DNA of 64,000 nt from Arsenophonus sp052174475 (lineage in GTDB: Bacteria > Pseudomonadota > Gammaproteobacteria > Enterobacterales > Enterobacteriaceae), in assembly GCA_052174475.1 (NCBI GenBank), contig JBQMRO010000061.1:248001-312000 (forward strand). The letters run 5' to 3'. A program made the position numbers and the translations under genes. The notes under the pieces are model-generated. The model was not told the origin of the DNA. It was given only the letters and a program-made list of their open reading frames with translations, and ran no database searches. Shown piece by piece: positions 1 through 10,724 of the stretch (position 1 is the stretch's first letter; each line of letters opens with the position of its first letter).

Positions 1-1005
1 GTCACTTTGCTCAGAAAGTAATTTATAGCTATGCTGTATTTCAATTGTTATTGTTTCAAACAATCTTCTCCATGCTAGATAAATTCTGTATATAAATAAA
101 TCTATACCTTAAATTCTACTAATTCATCCTTTTAATCGGCTGATATAATTGTCCATATTTTAAATCTGGAATTCCTTATCAATAACTTTCTGATTATCTT
201 GTCTTATTAGGCGCGATGGGGTGACTAATTTTATGCTAGTTTCAAAGTTTCTTATCATTTTCTCTATCTGAGAAAAAGATGAATTATTTATTCATAATCA
301 AATTAAATCAAGAAAATGGATAACATACTCTATATTAAACTCTTTAAAAATCTTATTGCTTACATAACTATCTTAATCTTGAGCAATTAAGAGCACAATT
401 CGTTCTTTTCTTTTTCTTTTCCCACGTTCTTTAGTTTTCTTATGATGAATAAGACATCATTTTAAATGAATTTATGGAAAAATATTTCGTCGACTTTAAT
501 GATACCTTTGCTGCATTTATATTGGCTATTGCCGCTAAAACAAGAAAGCGATGATGCAATATAAACGCTGTTTTCAAATCAATGCCTATTTTTTGCTGAC
601 TCCCATAAAGTCAATTTATTTAACATACATCATAGATAACTAAATTATTTATCTTTATCATGTAGTTTCGCCAAAGAACTTTTAGTAAGATTGCAAAATG
701 TTTTTTGCAATCGGGGATTTCGCAACGATATTATCGTGTAACCATAATAAATATTTCCAACGGATAACATGTTCACTATGACAATATGGGCAGGATAAAG
801 TGGAATGAGTTGCTTCAATGCATGAATTGATATCATCCAATAGATTATTATCTAAGCAACTAATGAGATGCAGATTTATGTTGGTATAGAGTAAGAAAAA
901 GTCTATTTAATCTATATGACTGCTTGCTTTTCCATGACCAACTTCTATAACAAAAAACCTTCATATAATATATTGGATATCTACCAATAATTTTACAAAT
1001 ATAGC
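1..1005 (-). mobile_element. IS1595-like element, decayed copy 1
   Basis: Minus-strand reading gives broken pieces of a transposase with a zinc-finger-like start and the core pattern seen in all copies here (an A-K-L-x-x-K-D-K stretch), interrupted by stops and frameshifts. The longest open piece is about 63 codons near 645-836. Homologous sequence recurs around 4.0, 13.6, 23.1, 46.0, 49.1 and 52.8 kb. The family name rests on resemblance to remembered IS1595 transposases. The left edge may lie outside the window. No intact ORF remains. Confidence 0.6.
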
Positions 1006-1214
1006 TCTGATGATCGCACCTTATATTCCTATCGTTTCCTGACAATACTATCACCAGCTTATATAGAGCGTAGTTTTTTCTTGCAAAAAACGGTTTTCTT
1101 TTTTTTTGATCTATTGCAATCGTATACTAATTTCTGGAACCCTACGTTATATATCTTGATCTGATATGGATAGCTTTTTACGCAGGCTCATACGGGTAAT
1201 TTATATGAAATGAG

Positions 1215-1800
1215 ATAGAAAATCCTAAAACTAAAGCATAAAGCGTTTGAAAGCTATGAGTCTGCTTATCTGTACATAGATATAAAATTTCTTCCGCAAA
1301 TATCAAACAAAACTTCACGACGTCATCTTTTTGTAGTCAAAGATCGCACACTTGATAGATTTTATCTATCTTTAAAAGGCAGACCATAGCCAATGCTTGA
1401 CGCTTATTACATGATCTTAACCAGAGCACTTCTATAGCTATCCATCGTATACTTACAGACAATGGCAAATAATTTACAGCAACTTTTTGATCTATAAAAA
1501 CGTTCAGTCACCGGAAAAGAGGAATTAACCCGTTTGTGTACAGAGCTTGGTATAGGATATTGACTTAGCCTGATAATGCATCCTCCAAAGGAATGATATG
1601 GTCGACGATTTAATTAGCGTCGTATGGAAGGGCGGACTGTAAAGCCATCATTTCAATTTTAATGAAGAGCTTGAGATCACTTCTGCATCAATATGTTTAG
1701 CTGTACAATCAGTCTTAGGTAGATAGCCTTTATAGAAGTCTATAATCTATAAAAGATTGATTTAAAGTTAATCTTGAATTATTCAAAATAATCTATACTA
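1215..1800 (+). mobile_element. IS481-like transposase remnant, copy 1
   Basis: The plus strand carries a broken DDE-type transposase: a YLYIDIKFLPQ segment near 1270, a TSRRHLFV segment, a motif resembling DNGKQFTD near 1455-1480, and a C-terminal LHQYVWLYNQ-like stretch near 1685. Stops and frameshifts break it throughout. A homologous remnant lies at about 15590-16060. The remnant ends about 110 bases before the nagE-like start. The N-terminal part before 1215 is not recognisable. Confidence 0.55.
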
Positions 1801-1912
1801 TCTTTAAGGGGAAGTTAATACTTAATGATAATTTATTCAAAAAATTGAATATATATAATATTTAACAATTAAGATCTCAGTAATGAGATTATTCAAGGAA
1901 GGAGAAAATATA

Positions 1913-3436
1913 GTGAATCTGTTAAGTTATTTACAGCGAATAGGTCGTGCTTTGATGGTACCTGTTGCTGTGCTGCCCGCCGCTGCAATTTTAATGGGAA
2001 TTGGTTATTGGATCGATCCTAACGGCTGGGGAGCTAATAGCACTATTTCCGCTTTATTGATTAAATCAGGTTCGGCAATTATAGATAATATGTCAATATT
2101 ATTTGCAATTGGCCTTGCATATGGTTTATCAAAAGATAAAGATGGTTCTGCGGCATTAACCGGTTTTGTAGGTTTTTTAGTAGTAACAACCCTATGTTCA
2201 CCAGCAGCTTACTCGATGATCATGGCTGTCACTATCGAGCAAGTTCCTGCAGCATTTAGTAAAATTAATAATCAGTTTGTTGGGATATTGGTTGGTGTGT
2301 TGTCTGCTGAACTTTATAATCGCTATAGCAGTGTCGAGTTACCGAAAGCATTCTCGTTCTTTAATGGGCGACGTTTAGTACCTATATTGACATCATTTTT
2401 GATGATTCTGTTATCTTTTGTTCTAATGTATATTTGGCCATTTATCTATAATGCATTAGTGCTGTTTGGTCAAAATATTAAAGATTTAGGTTCATTAGGT
2501 GCTGGTATTTATGCTTTTTTTAATCGTCTACTGATTTCTGTTGGATTACATCATGCATTAAATTCAGTATTTTGGTTTGATGTAGCGGGTATTAATGATA
2601 TTCCTAACTTTTTAGCTGGCGCTAAATCATTAGCTTCAGGTCTAGCCGAAAAAGGTATTACTGGGCGTTATCAAGCTGGATTTTTTCCCATTATGATGTT
2701 TGGTTTACCTGCTGCGGCATTGGCCATTTATCATTCTGCTCGTCATGAAAATAAAGAAAAAGTTGCTGGTATCATGATGGCAGGTGCTTTTTCCGCCTTT
2801 TTTACTGGCATCACTGAACCACTTGAATTTTCATTCATGTTTGTAGCACCAGTTCTTTATGTCATTCATGCTATTTTAACTGGATTTTCTGTTTATATTG
2901 CGGCTTCAATGCACTGGATCTCTGGTTTTGGTTTTAGTGCTGGTTTAGTTGATATGTTACTTCAGAGCCATAATCCATTAGCAGTTAATTGGTATATGTT
3001 AATTTTCCTTGGGGTAATATTCTTTTGTTTATACTATGTCATATTTCGTTTTGTGATTAATAAATTCAATTTAATGACACCTGGTCGTGAAATAACTAAC
3101 GATCATCCGTCCGCAGATGATTACGACAAAAATATCACCACTAATGATAATAAAAACATTACGCATGAAGCATATCAATATCTTACTGCAGTTGGTGGAA
3201 CAGATAATTTAACAGTAATCGATGCTTGTATTACTCGTTTACGATTAGGTCTAAAAGACATTAATATTATTAATGATGACTTGATAAAAAAATTAGGTGC
3301 ATCAGGCATTATTCGTTTAAATAAAAATAATGTACAAATTATTGTTGGAACGCGAGCAGAAATAATTGCGGAAGCAATGAAAAAGATTACTACAAAAGTA
3401 GTTGCTGCACCATCAAATGGTGTTCAGCATAGATAA
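1913..3436 (+). CDS. nagE: PTS sugar permease, glucose/GlcNAc family EIIC-EIIB
   Basis: This membrane permease of the phosphotransferase system would import and phosphorylate a sugar, probably N-acetylglucosamine or glucose. The EIIC domain (about residues 1-390) is strongly hydrophobic and carries the family motif GITEPLEFSF near residue 299. After an NLMTPGRE linker comes the EIIB domain, with the phosphorylatable Cys in DACITRLRL at about residue 439. The E. coli NagE protein has a further C-terminal EIIA domain; here the protein ends after EIIB at 507 residues, so EIIA must come from Crr or another protein. I chose the GTG at 1913 because a strong GGAAGGAG site lies just upstream; an in-frame ATG at 1883 would add ten residues. 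The N-terminal sequence (LLSYLQRIGRALMVPVAVLP) is more NagE-like than PtsG-like, but the substrate is not settled. The gene is isolated among IS remnants. Confidence 0.8.
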   Translation: MNLLSYLQRIGRALMVPVAVLPAAAILMGIGYWIDPNGWGANSTISALLIKSGSAIIDNMSILFAIGLAYGLSKDKDGSAALTGFVGFLVVTTLCSPAAYSMIMAVTIEQVPAAFSKINNQFVGILVGVLSAELYNRYSSVELPKAFSFFNGRRLVPILTSFLMILLSFVLMYIWPFIYNALVLFGQNIKDLGSLGAGIYAFFNRLLISVGLHHALNSVFWFDVAGINDIPNFLAGAKSLASGLAEKGITGRYQAGFFPIMMFGLPAAALAIYHSARHENKEKVAGIMMAGAFSAFFTGITEPLEFSFMFVAPVLYVIHAILTGFSVYIAASMHWISGFGFSAGLVDMLLQSHNPLAVNWYMLIFLGVIFFCLYYVIFRFVINKFNLMTPGREITNDHPSADDYDKNITTNDNKNITHEAYQYLTAVGGTDNLTVIDACITRLRLGLKDINIINDDLIKKLGASGIIRLNKNNVQIIVGTRAEIIAEAMKKITTKVVAAPSNGVQHR

Positions 3437-4009
3437 TTAACAGTCAGCAGTAAATAATAAACAGTAAAATAAAATAAGCATTTTACGTGAGCATGGAGGG
3501 AGGGAGGGGGAAGACCATGCGGCGATTGAGTTTAATGATAAAATCATCTACTTAATAAAGTAGGGGTATTAGCAGCGCACCTCTGTCTCGAATAATATTA
3601 TAAAAATTTGGTACCAATGATTCTTTTTGCATCTAAACAAAAGAAGATGTTGAAATAATAGTTCATATTAGTACTAAGATTGTAGTGTTAAAGTGGCAGA
3701 GATGTGAGCGTTTAGTTGAAGAAAACACTGATATTAAGATTATAGGTCACAGATCTATTCTGAAATTAGATCTTGATTATTTAATGATTAGAAGTTAAAT
3801 CGCTATTTAATTGAAGAGAAAAACTACTTCTCTTTACTAAAAGAGGTAGAATTGGTTTAAAGGTTAGCTGTAATTTACAGCTACTAGCTAATAGTATTTT
3901 TTAATATAACTTTTTAATTTTAAAGACATTAAGTATATGTACTTTACCACAAATCATTATATTTTACCTTCTTTTATCACAACCATATTCATAGAATTAT
4001 AGCTACTGC
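3437..4009. other. Gene-free stretch after nagE
   Basis: No recognisable gene, RNA or IS sequence. It contains a purine-rich run of G and A near 3495-3515 and otherwise AT-rich sequence with stops in all frames. A short plus-strand reading near 3650-3790 faintly recalls a tRNA-synthetase C-terminal zinc motif, but too weakly to call. Confidence 0.4.
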
Positions 4010-4885
4010 AGGATAAGACAAAGTCTTATGATGATAAGAAGGGGCTGCACGGCCTCTTGTCAAGGAAACTCTAATACCTAAAGCAGAGCTGATCTTTAAA
4101 GAGCAAATAGTCATACAAATCAAAAAAATTATTTTTACTTCCTGCAACATAAAACTGCATCTCATTAGTTAGCTCGCTGATAATCTGTTAGATTATCTCA
4201 GTTCATCTATTAAAGCAACTTACTCTATTTTATCCTGTTTCATATTGTCACAATGAACATGTTATCCGTTGGAAATATTCATTATAGGGTTACAGTGATA
4301 TCATTGCAAAATCCCCGAATTCCAAAAAACATTAACAATCTTACTAAAAGCCTTCTAGCGAAGCTAGATCACAAAGATAAATGGTTTAGTTATATTCGAT
4401 GTACGTTGAATAGACTGACTTTACGGAACTCAGCAAAACAAATAGGAATTCATTTAAAAACAACGTTTAAATGGTGTTCACTACTGTTTTCCTTCAGGGA
4501 CACAACGCCAACATAAATACGTTAAATATTATTTAAAATCGATGAAACATTTTTTTTCTAAATCCTTTAAATGAAATGGTTATATTCCACATAGAAAAGT
4601 AGAGAATATGGGAGATGGAGGATATAAAAAAGGAATTGTGATCTTAATCACTCGAAAATTAATAAGAGTTATGTTAGTGAAGAAATTCTTTAAGAATTTA
4701 ATCCAGAGTGTATCTTAGCTATTTCTTAAGATAATCATCAATAAAGAATAAATTCTTTGATTCGATGGAGATAAATATAATACGAAAACTTTACCATGAA
4801 ACATAAAATTAGTCACCATCACACAACTAATAAGTGTGATAACTAAAAAATTATTGGTAATAAATTCCATATTTAAAATATAAAA
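4010..4885 (+). mobile_element. IS1595-like element, decayed copy 2
   Basis: The best preserved copy. An 87-codon open stretch (4253-4516) reads LAKLDHKDKWFSYIRCTLN, followed by LRNSAKQIGIHLKTTFKW, typical of the helix-turn-helix part of IS1595-family transposases. A further piece near 4535 reads IDETFF-like, corresponding to the catalytic D-E-T-Y/F region. A late segment near 4800-4880 carries HHxTTNK and IIGNKFHI. Stops and frameshifts break the rest. The 3' end is cut off where an IS256-like fragment begins at about 4886. Confidence 0.7.
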
Positions 4886-5984
4886 GTGTACTACAGTGTC
4901 TTCATCTTCTTCTGCACCGATGAAGAAGCTATAGAATAGTTCGCTAAAAATCTTACTAACAAAATATAAAGGGCTTTATCAGCGGCATCAGGACTTTCTG
5001 ATAGCCAGACTATTCTGCAAGCTCACTATTAACTTTCGGTTTCTTCCTTTGGAGGATATGAAGGTAGCGCATTAGCTGTTTTATCTACCATCAAACATTG
5101 TTAGGTGATACGTGTCTAGAAATATCTTTTCTATTGCATTCCAAAAAATAATAGCATCGTTTCCCCCATAGGCAATCTTTAAAATAAGGTTAAGAAGTTC
5201 TCACAGGCAATTAAAAATTTATGGCAACTTTGTTTCTAACTCTCTATAAGCCTTTTCAACTACAACTAGCTTCTTTATGGCTATGTTGCAGTGCTGCTGA
5301 TAATTAGCAGCAGGCAAAAATAAATCAGCTTACCTGATAAACGGTGTATGCCATTAGCCAAGTAATAAAACATAGATGTATCACTTAAATCACGCAGGCA
5401 CCCCATTACCAATGCTTTTAAGTCATTGGTGTCTTAGTCTACTCTACTGATAATGCTATAGAGGAAATCACTTGCTTCTTTTCAGCAAGAAGCGTCTTAG
5501 GGTTTCGTGAAATCATAGATGAAGATGTCTTATGCAACTATAAGTAATTGGTAGTAATTTTTTTTGATGATTTCAGATACTTCAGATAAGGTCTAGTAAG
5601 GGAGCTGCTGAATGATATTCAGTTACTACTACAATCCTCCTTTAACCTTAAGCAATTTAATATCAATATCGTCAATAGCAGTGTGTATAAATGCACTTGT
5701 GTAAATAACTGTTATGTTTAACGGATGAGATCCGTAAACAAAGACGATGTTGAAGAGGTTATTGCAAGATGCCTTCGAGCACAGATAATGTAGGTAGCTT
5801 GTTAGCTATCTAACAGAATTGCAGATGGCATTTATGCAATTGATCACAGATCATATCTAGTTTTGCAGATATTTGCATGGTAAATTTTCATAGTATTTCA
5901 CTATCTCTGATATTGAAATTATTCACGAAATTAATTAGCAGGATATACTACAGCATCTCAGAAACCTCCATAATACTAGATATG
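4886..5984 (-). mobile_element. IS256-like element, 3'-truncated remnant
   Basis: Minus-strand homologue of the IS256-like copies at 12.1, 17.4, 24.1, 52.1 and 58.8 kb, matching along most of its length. The part equivalent to the transposase C-terminus is missing at the junction with the IS1595-like copy. The N-terminal portion lies near 5590-5720, where the minus strand contains the conserved D-x-x-I-K-L-x-K-V-K-G-type segment. No open frame remains. Confidence 0.6.
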
Positions 5985-6110
5985 AGCATCACCATCCTCC
6001 TTGGATGGTAACTTACCTATCCAATTTAAGGATGTAAAACAGATTTACGAAGCATCAGTATGGAATACAACCTGACACAGGCATGCAATAGATTTACTAA
6101 TAACTTCTTT
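5985..6110 (+). mobile_element. IS256-like 3' end fragment
   Basis: A plus-strand fragment with the conserved 3' terminus of the element: a QFKDxxQIYEASVWN-like reading near 6025-6075, followed by the terminal motif GATTTACTAATAAC. It is fused directly to the 5' part of a copy in the opposite orientation, which points to recombination or nested insertion. Confidence 0.55.
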
Positions 6111-6719
6111 ATCTATTTTGCAATTATTTTATTTAATTGGAAATTAAATAAATTTTTTACTTATTAGCTCCTAGTGGAAGTAATGATTGCATTAATTTTA
6201 TCAGCATCTACATATACAGATGCAAAATTCAATATTTTAACACGTGAAACACATGAATATTTGGTTATCATTATGTTTCATTTTTCTTATTTTTCTTTTC
6301 CATTTATATGATAAACAATATCCAGTTTCTCTTGATTATATGCCAGAAAACAGAATGCAACATTATGTTACTAAACATAACATAACATAACATAACATAA
6401 CATAATAAGCATTAATTTATGGATGTCAGTACCATTAAATGCAATCACATTCATTTAAAATTTAATAGGTTTGTTTCCATATTTGGCTCTATTTGTAATA
6501 GATTGTTACTAATTATATTTAATATGATTAAAAAAACTTTTTATCATAAACATAAATGAATTTTGTAACAAAAAATGATTATATCTGTTATGTTGATTAG
6601 CTTATAAAAATAAGATTTTCTATCTTACTAACCATCTACTCACTAATCCTATTATTATTGGTGAGTGAAAACGGTTTCTCTGATGTTGGTTCAATATTTA
6701 TTGACCAAACTTTGGTTTT
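6111..6719. other. Gene-free stretch upstream of arcB remnant
   Basis: AT-rich sequence with no recognisable gene. It contains the AACAT tandem repeat at 6374-6403. In E. coli elbB follows arcB here, but I could not recognise any elbB remnant. Confidence 0.35.
6374..6403. repeat. Pentanucleotide tandem repeat (AACAT)x6
   Basis: Six perfect tandem copies of AACAT, preceded by a related partial copy. It lies in non-coding DNA between IS debris and the arcB pseudogene. Slippage is the likely origin. Confidence 0.9.
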
Positions 6720-8965
6720 TTAGTTATTTTTAAATCCTGCTAACCATCATTTTAAAAATTTTAATATCTTTTACCAACCTACTTTTAATTCATCAAATCA
6801 TTTTTAGGTATTATCCAACTAGACAGGCAAATTTGGGAATTTGTAGGTGTTGAACTAACTGCTAGAAATAGCAAAAACCAATTGCATACCCGCTACACCT
6901 TTAATATTGTTAGCTTCAATAATAATTCTATTTGGATATTTAGACAGAAAATTATAGTCCAGTAAATATGAATATTCTAGCATTACTTTTTAAAGATTTT
7001 TTTCCCTTTTAAATTAGTTTTTGTCCAACTAATTCAAACATTGATTGAACGTATTATTATCTAATGCGTCATTATAGCTAGCAAATTGCTTTAGCAGAGT
7101 ACTGATGGATTTATTTTATAATCAGTTAAATATTTTCAATAATCTTTATTAAAACTCTTACTAAGAGTAGTGAGTGTATTCACTACATCATTCATACTTG
7201 CAGTAATATATTCTTTTTTTTGTCTTTTAATTTATTATCTATTAGTGCAATTAAAACTTAAAGCTTATCATTAGCATAGATTTAACAAATCTAACGATAA
7301 ATATCAAGACCGGTCATATCAGATAATTTTATATCCAATAAAATCAAATTATAACTACCAATTTTAAATATTTCTAATTCTGCTTTCCCATTGATAGCAA
7401 TATTAACGGTATGCTTAATTTTTTAAAAAAATTTCGTGACGATAATATTTAATTCAATATATCCAACCAAAAGAATATACGATTTAAATCGTAAAACAGT
7501 TTTATATGTTGCTATCTCAATTATTTTTGCAACAATTAGCGCTATAATGGACACAATAAAACAAAATTCTCTCTAAGAGATAGATACTATCGACTTGCAT
7601 ATCTCTCCCCCCAATGTTTTTGCTAACCGTTTAGAAATAAAAAAATCTAATCCCAGTACCAATTGCTAGCTTACCAGCAGCACTACCATTTACTTGATAG
7701 TAAATGGTAAATCTTTTTTGTGCTTCTTTTGGGATACTAATGCCACTATCGATAACCTGAATAAAAAGTGTCTAATATCCTTCACAGCAAATAGAAGCTT
7801 TAATCTCACCTTATTGAGTAAATCTTACGGCATTATCAATAAAATTTCATAGCATTTGTCGTAGCCATTGCTTGGAATAAGCAATGATCTTATTTGGTAA
7901 ATTTTCTTTTACGTCTAATAAAAATTTCAATATTTAAGGTTTACTAAAAGCTCATAAGTTTTCAACATTAGAAGTAAATTACTTAAAATCAATTTATTGA
8001 CTATCTAAATCAACTTTGCGTGATTCAATCTTATCCATTTCAATAATGTCATTGACATATTATCTAAAGTGATAACGCTAACGTGATTAGTTTTCAACTA
8101 ATCTGTTTATTAGTTAATTCTATATTGAGTAATATACGACTCAACTTGATATTCCAATTAAGCAAAATACGAAGTTCATGATTATAATTGGCTGAAATAA
8201 ATATTATCTTATTGGTAGTATTTTCTAACGCTTACTATTACTATTTAAGTTTGGTAACATCACATCCAAATCGCCTACTAATCTATGACGTATTTCAATT
8301 CAATTATAAAAGGTGCTTTACATATTTTAAAACATGCTTTTCGTCCATCACGACATACCAACCATTGTTGGTAGGTCAATAACAAATTATAAAAATACTT
8401 TTTTATCAGTTTAAAGCTTCTTTTCTGTAGCTTGTTCACCATAAATTTTATGATAAGTTAGTTTAACTAAACTGTTTTGATTACGACCTGTCAGTAATTC
8501 CATTACTTGATTACAATAAAAAATTATCACGTTTATCACGGTAATAAACAAGATCAGGTGGCGCATCTAAAAATAATTCTAATAATACAGACTACTGCTT
8601 GAACTCAAGTTAAGCCATTCTCTCGACACTTCATCTCTTTTTACAATTTTTCTAATAATTCTAAATGCTTCTTTTGTATTTTTTTTACTCTCTGGATTAT
8701 TCAAATAACAATGATAAGACTCTTTAAATTGCTTGACAACAACAGACAGAAAGTAGACCGCAAAAACCGTAATAATAATCAATCCAAAAAAATAGAGCAA
8801 CCAAAGCAACATTTGGAACATTGCTATATGATAAAACATCAATCGCTATTTGTAATACGATGATTAATCCGATAACTGAGGAAACTGGTAGTAAAAAAAT
8901 TCAATTAATCCAAGCTTCATCATTAAATTAACATATTATTGAATAAATCCTTTAAGCAGCTTCAT
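6720..8965 (-). pseudogene. arcB: arcB pseudogene (Arc sensor kinase)
   Basis: A nearly full-length corpse of the anaerobic redox sensor kinase ArcB on the minus strand. The start near 8965 reads MKLLKGFIQ, then LMMKLGLIEF. The membrane region includes VYFLSVVVKQFKES near 8750. The receiver domain near 7270-7480 reads DIELNIIV, then INGKAELEIF and YNLILLDIKLSDMTGLDI. The C-terminal HPt domain near 6740-6950 reads IEANNIKGVAGM, where Asn replaces the phospho-accepting His of HKIKGAAGS. Numerous stops and frameshifts separate these pieces. Its length of about 2.25 kb is close to E. coli arcB (about 2.3 kb), so decay was by point mutation and small indels, not large deletion. Its place next to sspB fits the E. 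coli gene neighbourhood. Confidence 0.88.
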
Positions 8966-9190
8966 ACACGAGCTTGACCTACGATACAGAAAATTAGCTT
9001 AAACAATAATTTATATAAATAAAAATATGGGATCTAACATAGATTATGTGAGATAATTTATATTTAGGTTTTCATAAACAATAAATTAACTTATATAAAA
9101 ATTATATATCAGATAAATATAAATTTTTATAGCTAAAAATTTATATTTAAATAAGAGTATTATTAATAATTTCCTTAATCATGACATGCC

Positions 9191-9667
9191 TTATTTAATA
9201 ACACGTAGCATTGGGCGTCTTTTTGGTGGTGTTGGCGGATTATCATCAGAAGATAAAATCGATGTTATTTCTTGCGATTCCTTCGATAATTTAAAATCGC
9301 TAACAAGCACTAAATTTTTACTTTTAGTGATAGAATTATCTATACCACTCTTATATTTTAGCTCAGGTTCAAATATCATTCCTGCTCCATTTTCGCGCGC
9401 ATAGATAGCAATAATAGCACTCATAGGTACCTCCACATAGAAAGGAACACCACCAAAACGGGCATTGAAGCTAACAATTTCATTAGTTAGATCTAAATTA
9501 TCGACGGAAGAAGGTGAAATATTTAAAATAATCTGTCCTTTATATGCATATTCCATCGGAACATTTACACCAAAAATATTAACATCCACAACTAAATGAG
9601 GTGTCATATTATTATCAAGAAGCCATTCATAATGAGCTCTAAGAAGATAAGGACGACGTGACGACAT
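9191..9667 (-). CDS. sspB: ClpXP protease specificity-enhancing factor SspB
   Basis: Adaptor that binds ssrA-tagged peptides released from stalled ribosomes and delivers them to ClpXP. The N-terminal dimeric substrate-binding domain (about residues 1-110) is well conserved, with RRPYLLRAHYEWLLDN, HLVVDV and FNARFGGVP. A low-complexity linker follows. The C-terminal ClpX-binding tail PMLRVIK matches the E. coli ALRVVK motif. The protein has 158 residues, against 165 in E. coli, and starts at MSSRRPYLL, a few residues shorter at the N-terminus. It lies 22 bases after sspA on the same strand, as in the classical sspAB operon. ClpX and SsrA are not in this window. Confidence 0.93.
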   Translation of the reverse strand: MSSRRPYLLRAHYEWLLDNNMTPHLVVDVNIFGVNVPMEYAYKGQIILNISPSSVDNLDLTNEIVSFNARFGGVPFYVEVPMSAIIAIYARENGAGMIFEPELKYKSGIDNSITKSKNLVLVSDFKLSKESQEITSILSSDDNPPTPPKRRPMLRVIK

Positions 9668-9689
9668 TTCTTAACGATTCCATAATAAA

Positions 9690-10331
9690 TTAACTTATAA
9701 TAAATAAACGCATATCACGCTCAGCTTCAGTTAATGAAGCAAGAAAAGAGTCTCGCTCAAATACACGTTCCATATAAGAACGAATACCATCTGTTTCTTT
9801 CCTTTTAGGGAAATCAATATTCCAGAAAGGTAGACGCCACAAAAGAGGAGCTAAATAACAATCAACTAGACTAAATTCTTCACTCATAAAAAACGGTATC
9901 TCTTTAAAAATTGGTGAAATTGATATTAGTTCCTCTCTTAACCGCTTACGCGCAACATCAGCTTGAGGATCTTTATTTTCAATCTTACTGATCAAAGAAT
10001 ACCAATCTTTGTCTATCCGATGCATCATCAAACGACTACCACCACGAGCAACTGGATAAACAGGCATCAATGGTGGATGCGGAAAGCGTTCATCAAGATA
10101 TTCCATAACAACGCGAGAATTATACAATGTTAATTCTCTATCAACCAGAGTGGGTACTGTTTGGTAAGGATTTAGATCAATTAAATCTTGAGGCAAATTA
10201 CCTTCTTCAACATTTTCAATCTCAACGCTCACGTCCTTTTCTGCCAATACGATCCTCACTTGATGGCTAAATATGTCGGTCTGGCCGGAAAACAGTGTCA
10301 TTACCGAACGTTTGTTAGCGGCGACAGCCAT
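9690..10331 (-). CDS. sspA: Stringent starvation protein A
   Basis: RNA-polymerase-associated protein with a glutathione-S-transferase fold; in E. coli it lowers H-NS and supports acid and stationary-phase survival. The start reads MAVAANKRSVMTLFSG, followed by a thioredoxin-like domain with NPYQTVPTLVDREL and the highly conserved MEYLDERFPHPPLMPVYPVARG near residues 65-90. I placed the start at 10331 because GGAGG lies just upstream; an earlier in-frame ATG at 10343 overlaps that site. About 213 residues, the usual length. First gene of sspA-sspB. A terminator-like hairpin lies in its leader (10367-10386). Confidence 0.94.
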   Translation of the reverse strand: MAVAANKRSVMTLFSGQTDIFSHQVRIVLAEKDVSVEIENVEEGNLPQDLIDLNPYQTVPTLVDRELTLYNSRVVMEYLDERFPHPPLMPVYPVARGGSRLMMHRIDKDWYSLISKIENKDPQADVARKRLREELISISPIFKEIPFFMSEEFSLVDCYLAPLLWRLPFWNIDFPKRKETDGIRSYMERVFERDSFLASLTEAERDMRLFIIS

Positions 10332-10366
10332 GAAAACCTCCAAGTTTTATTAAAAAATAATAAACA

Positions 10367-10386
10367 GCCCTGATAAACAATCAGGC
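10367..10386 (-). promoter_or_regulatory. Terminator-like hairpin in the sspA leader
   Basis: Minus-strand sequence GCCTGAT, loop TGTTT, ATCAGGGC forms a short stem followed by a T-rich run (TTTATTATTTTTTAAT) about 35 bases before the sspA start. It could be a weak terminator ending transcription from rpsI or an attenuation element for sspA. Function is inferred from shape alone. Confidence 0.45.
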
Positions 10387-10669
10387 CATTCTCATATACT
10401 TAAAATGCTAGTAAATTACTCTAATAGGTTAACAGACATTTGATATTTATTCATTGGGCTACAATTAATACATATTATTTCCATCAAATCTGTTAAGAAC
10501 AGATAAGAAATTAAGAACCTATTAGTCTATCAAATTTTGCTCAATATGGTGGGGGAAGTTTGATAAGATTTTATGATTAATATTTAAAATTAAAGCGTTT
10601 TTATTGAAAAAATTAATAATAAAAAATTAAATTATTAATCACAAGAAAATGTAAGTTTCTTACATATAT

Positions 10670-10694
10670 AAAACCCACCTAAAGGCGGGTTTTA
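10670..10694 (-). terminator. Rho-independent terminator of rplM-rpsI
   Basis: The minus strand reads AAAACCCGCC, TTTA, GGTGGGTTTT: a GC stem with T tail about 30 bases after the rpsI stop. Confidence 0.85.
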
Positions 10695-10724
10695 TATTAA
10701 TAATTTATTAAAAAAATCAAGAAA

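Noticed and set aside
3650..3790. Possible ileS 3' end (zinc-binding C-terminal motif)
   Set aside because: Only a vague resemblance (QRCERLVEENTDI); no second motif and no expected neighbours.
6720..8965. A working histidine kinase/response regulator system
   Set aside because: Motifs are clear but stops and frameshifts run through every domain and the HPt His is lost; it is the arcB corpse.
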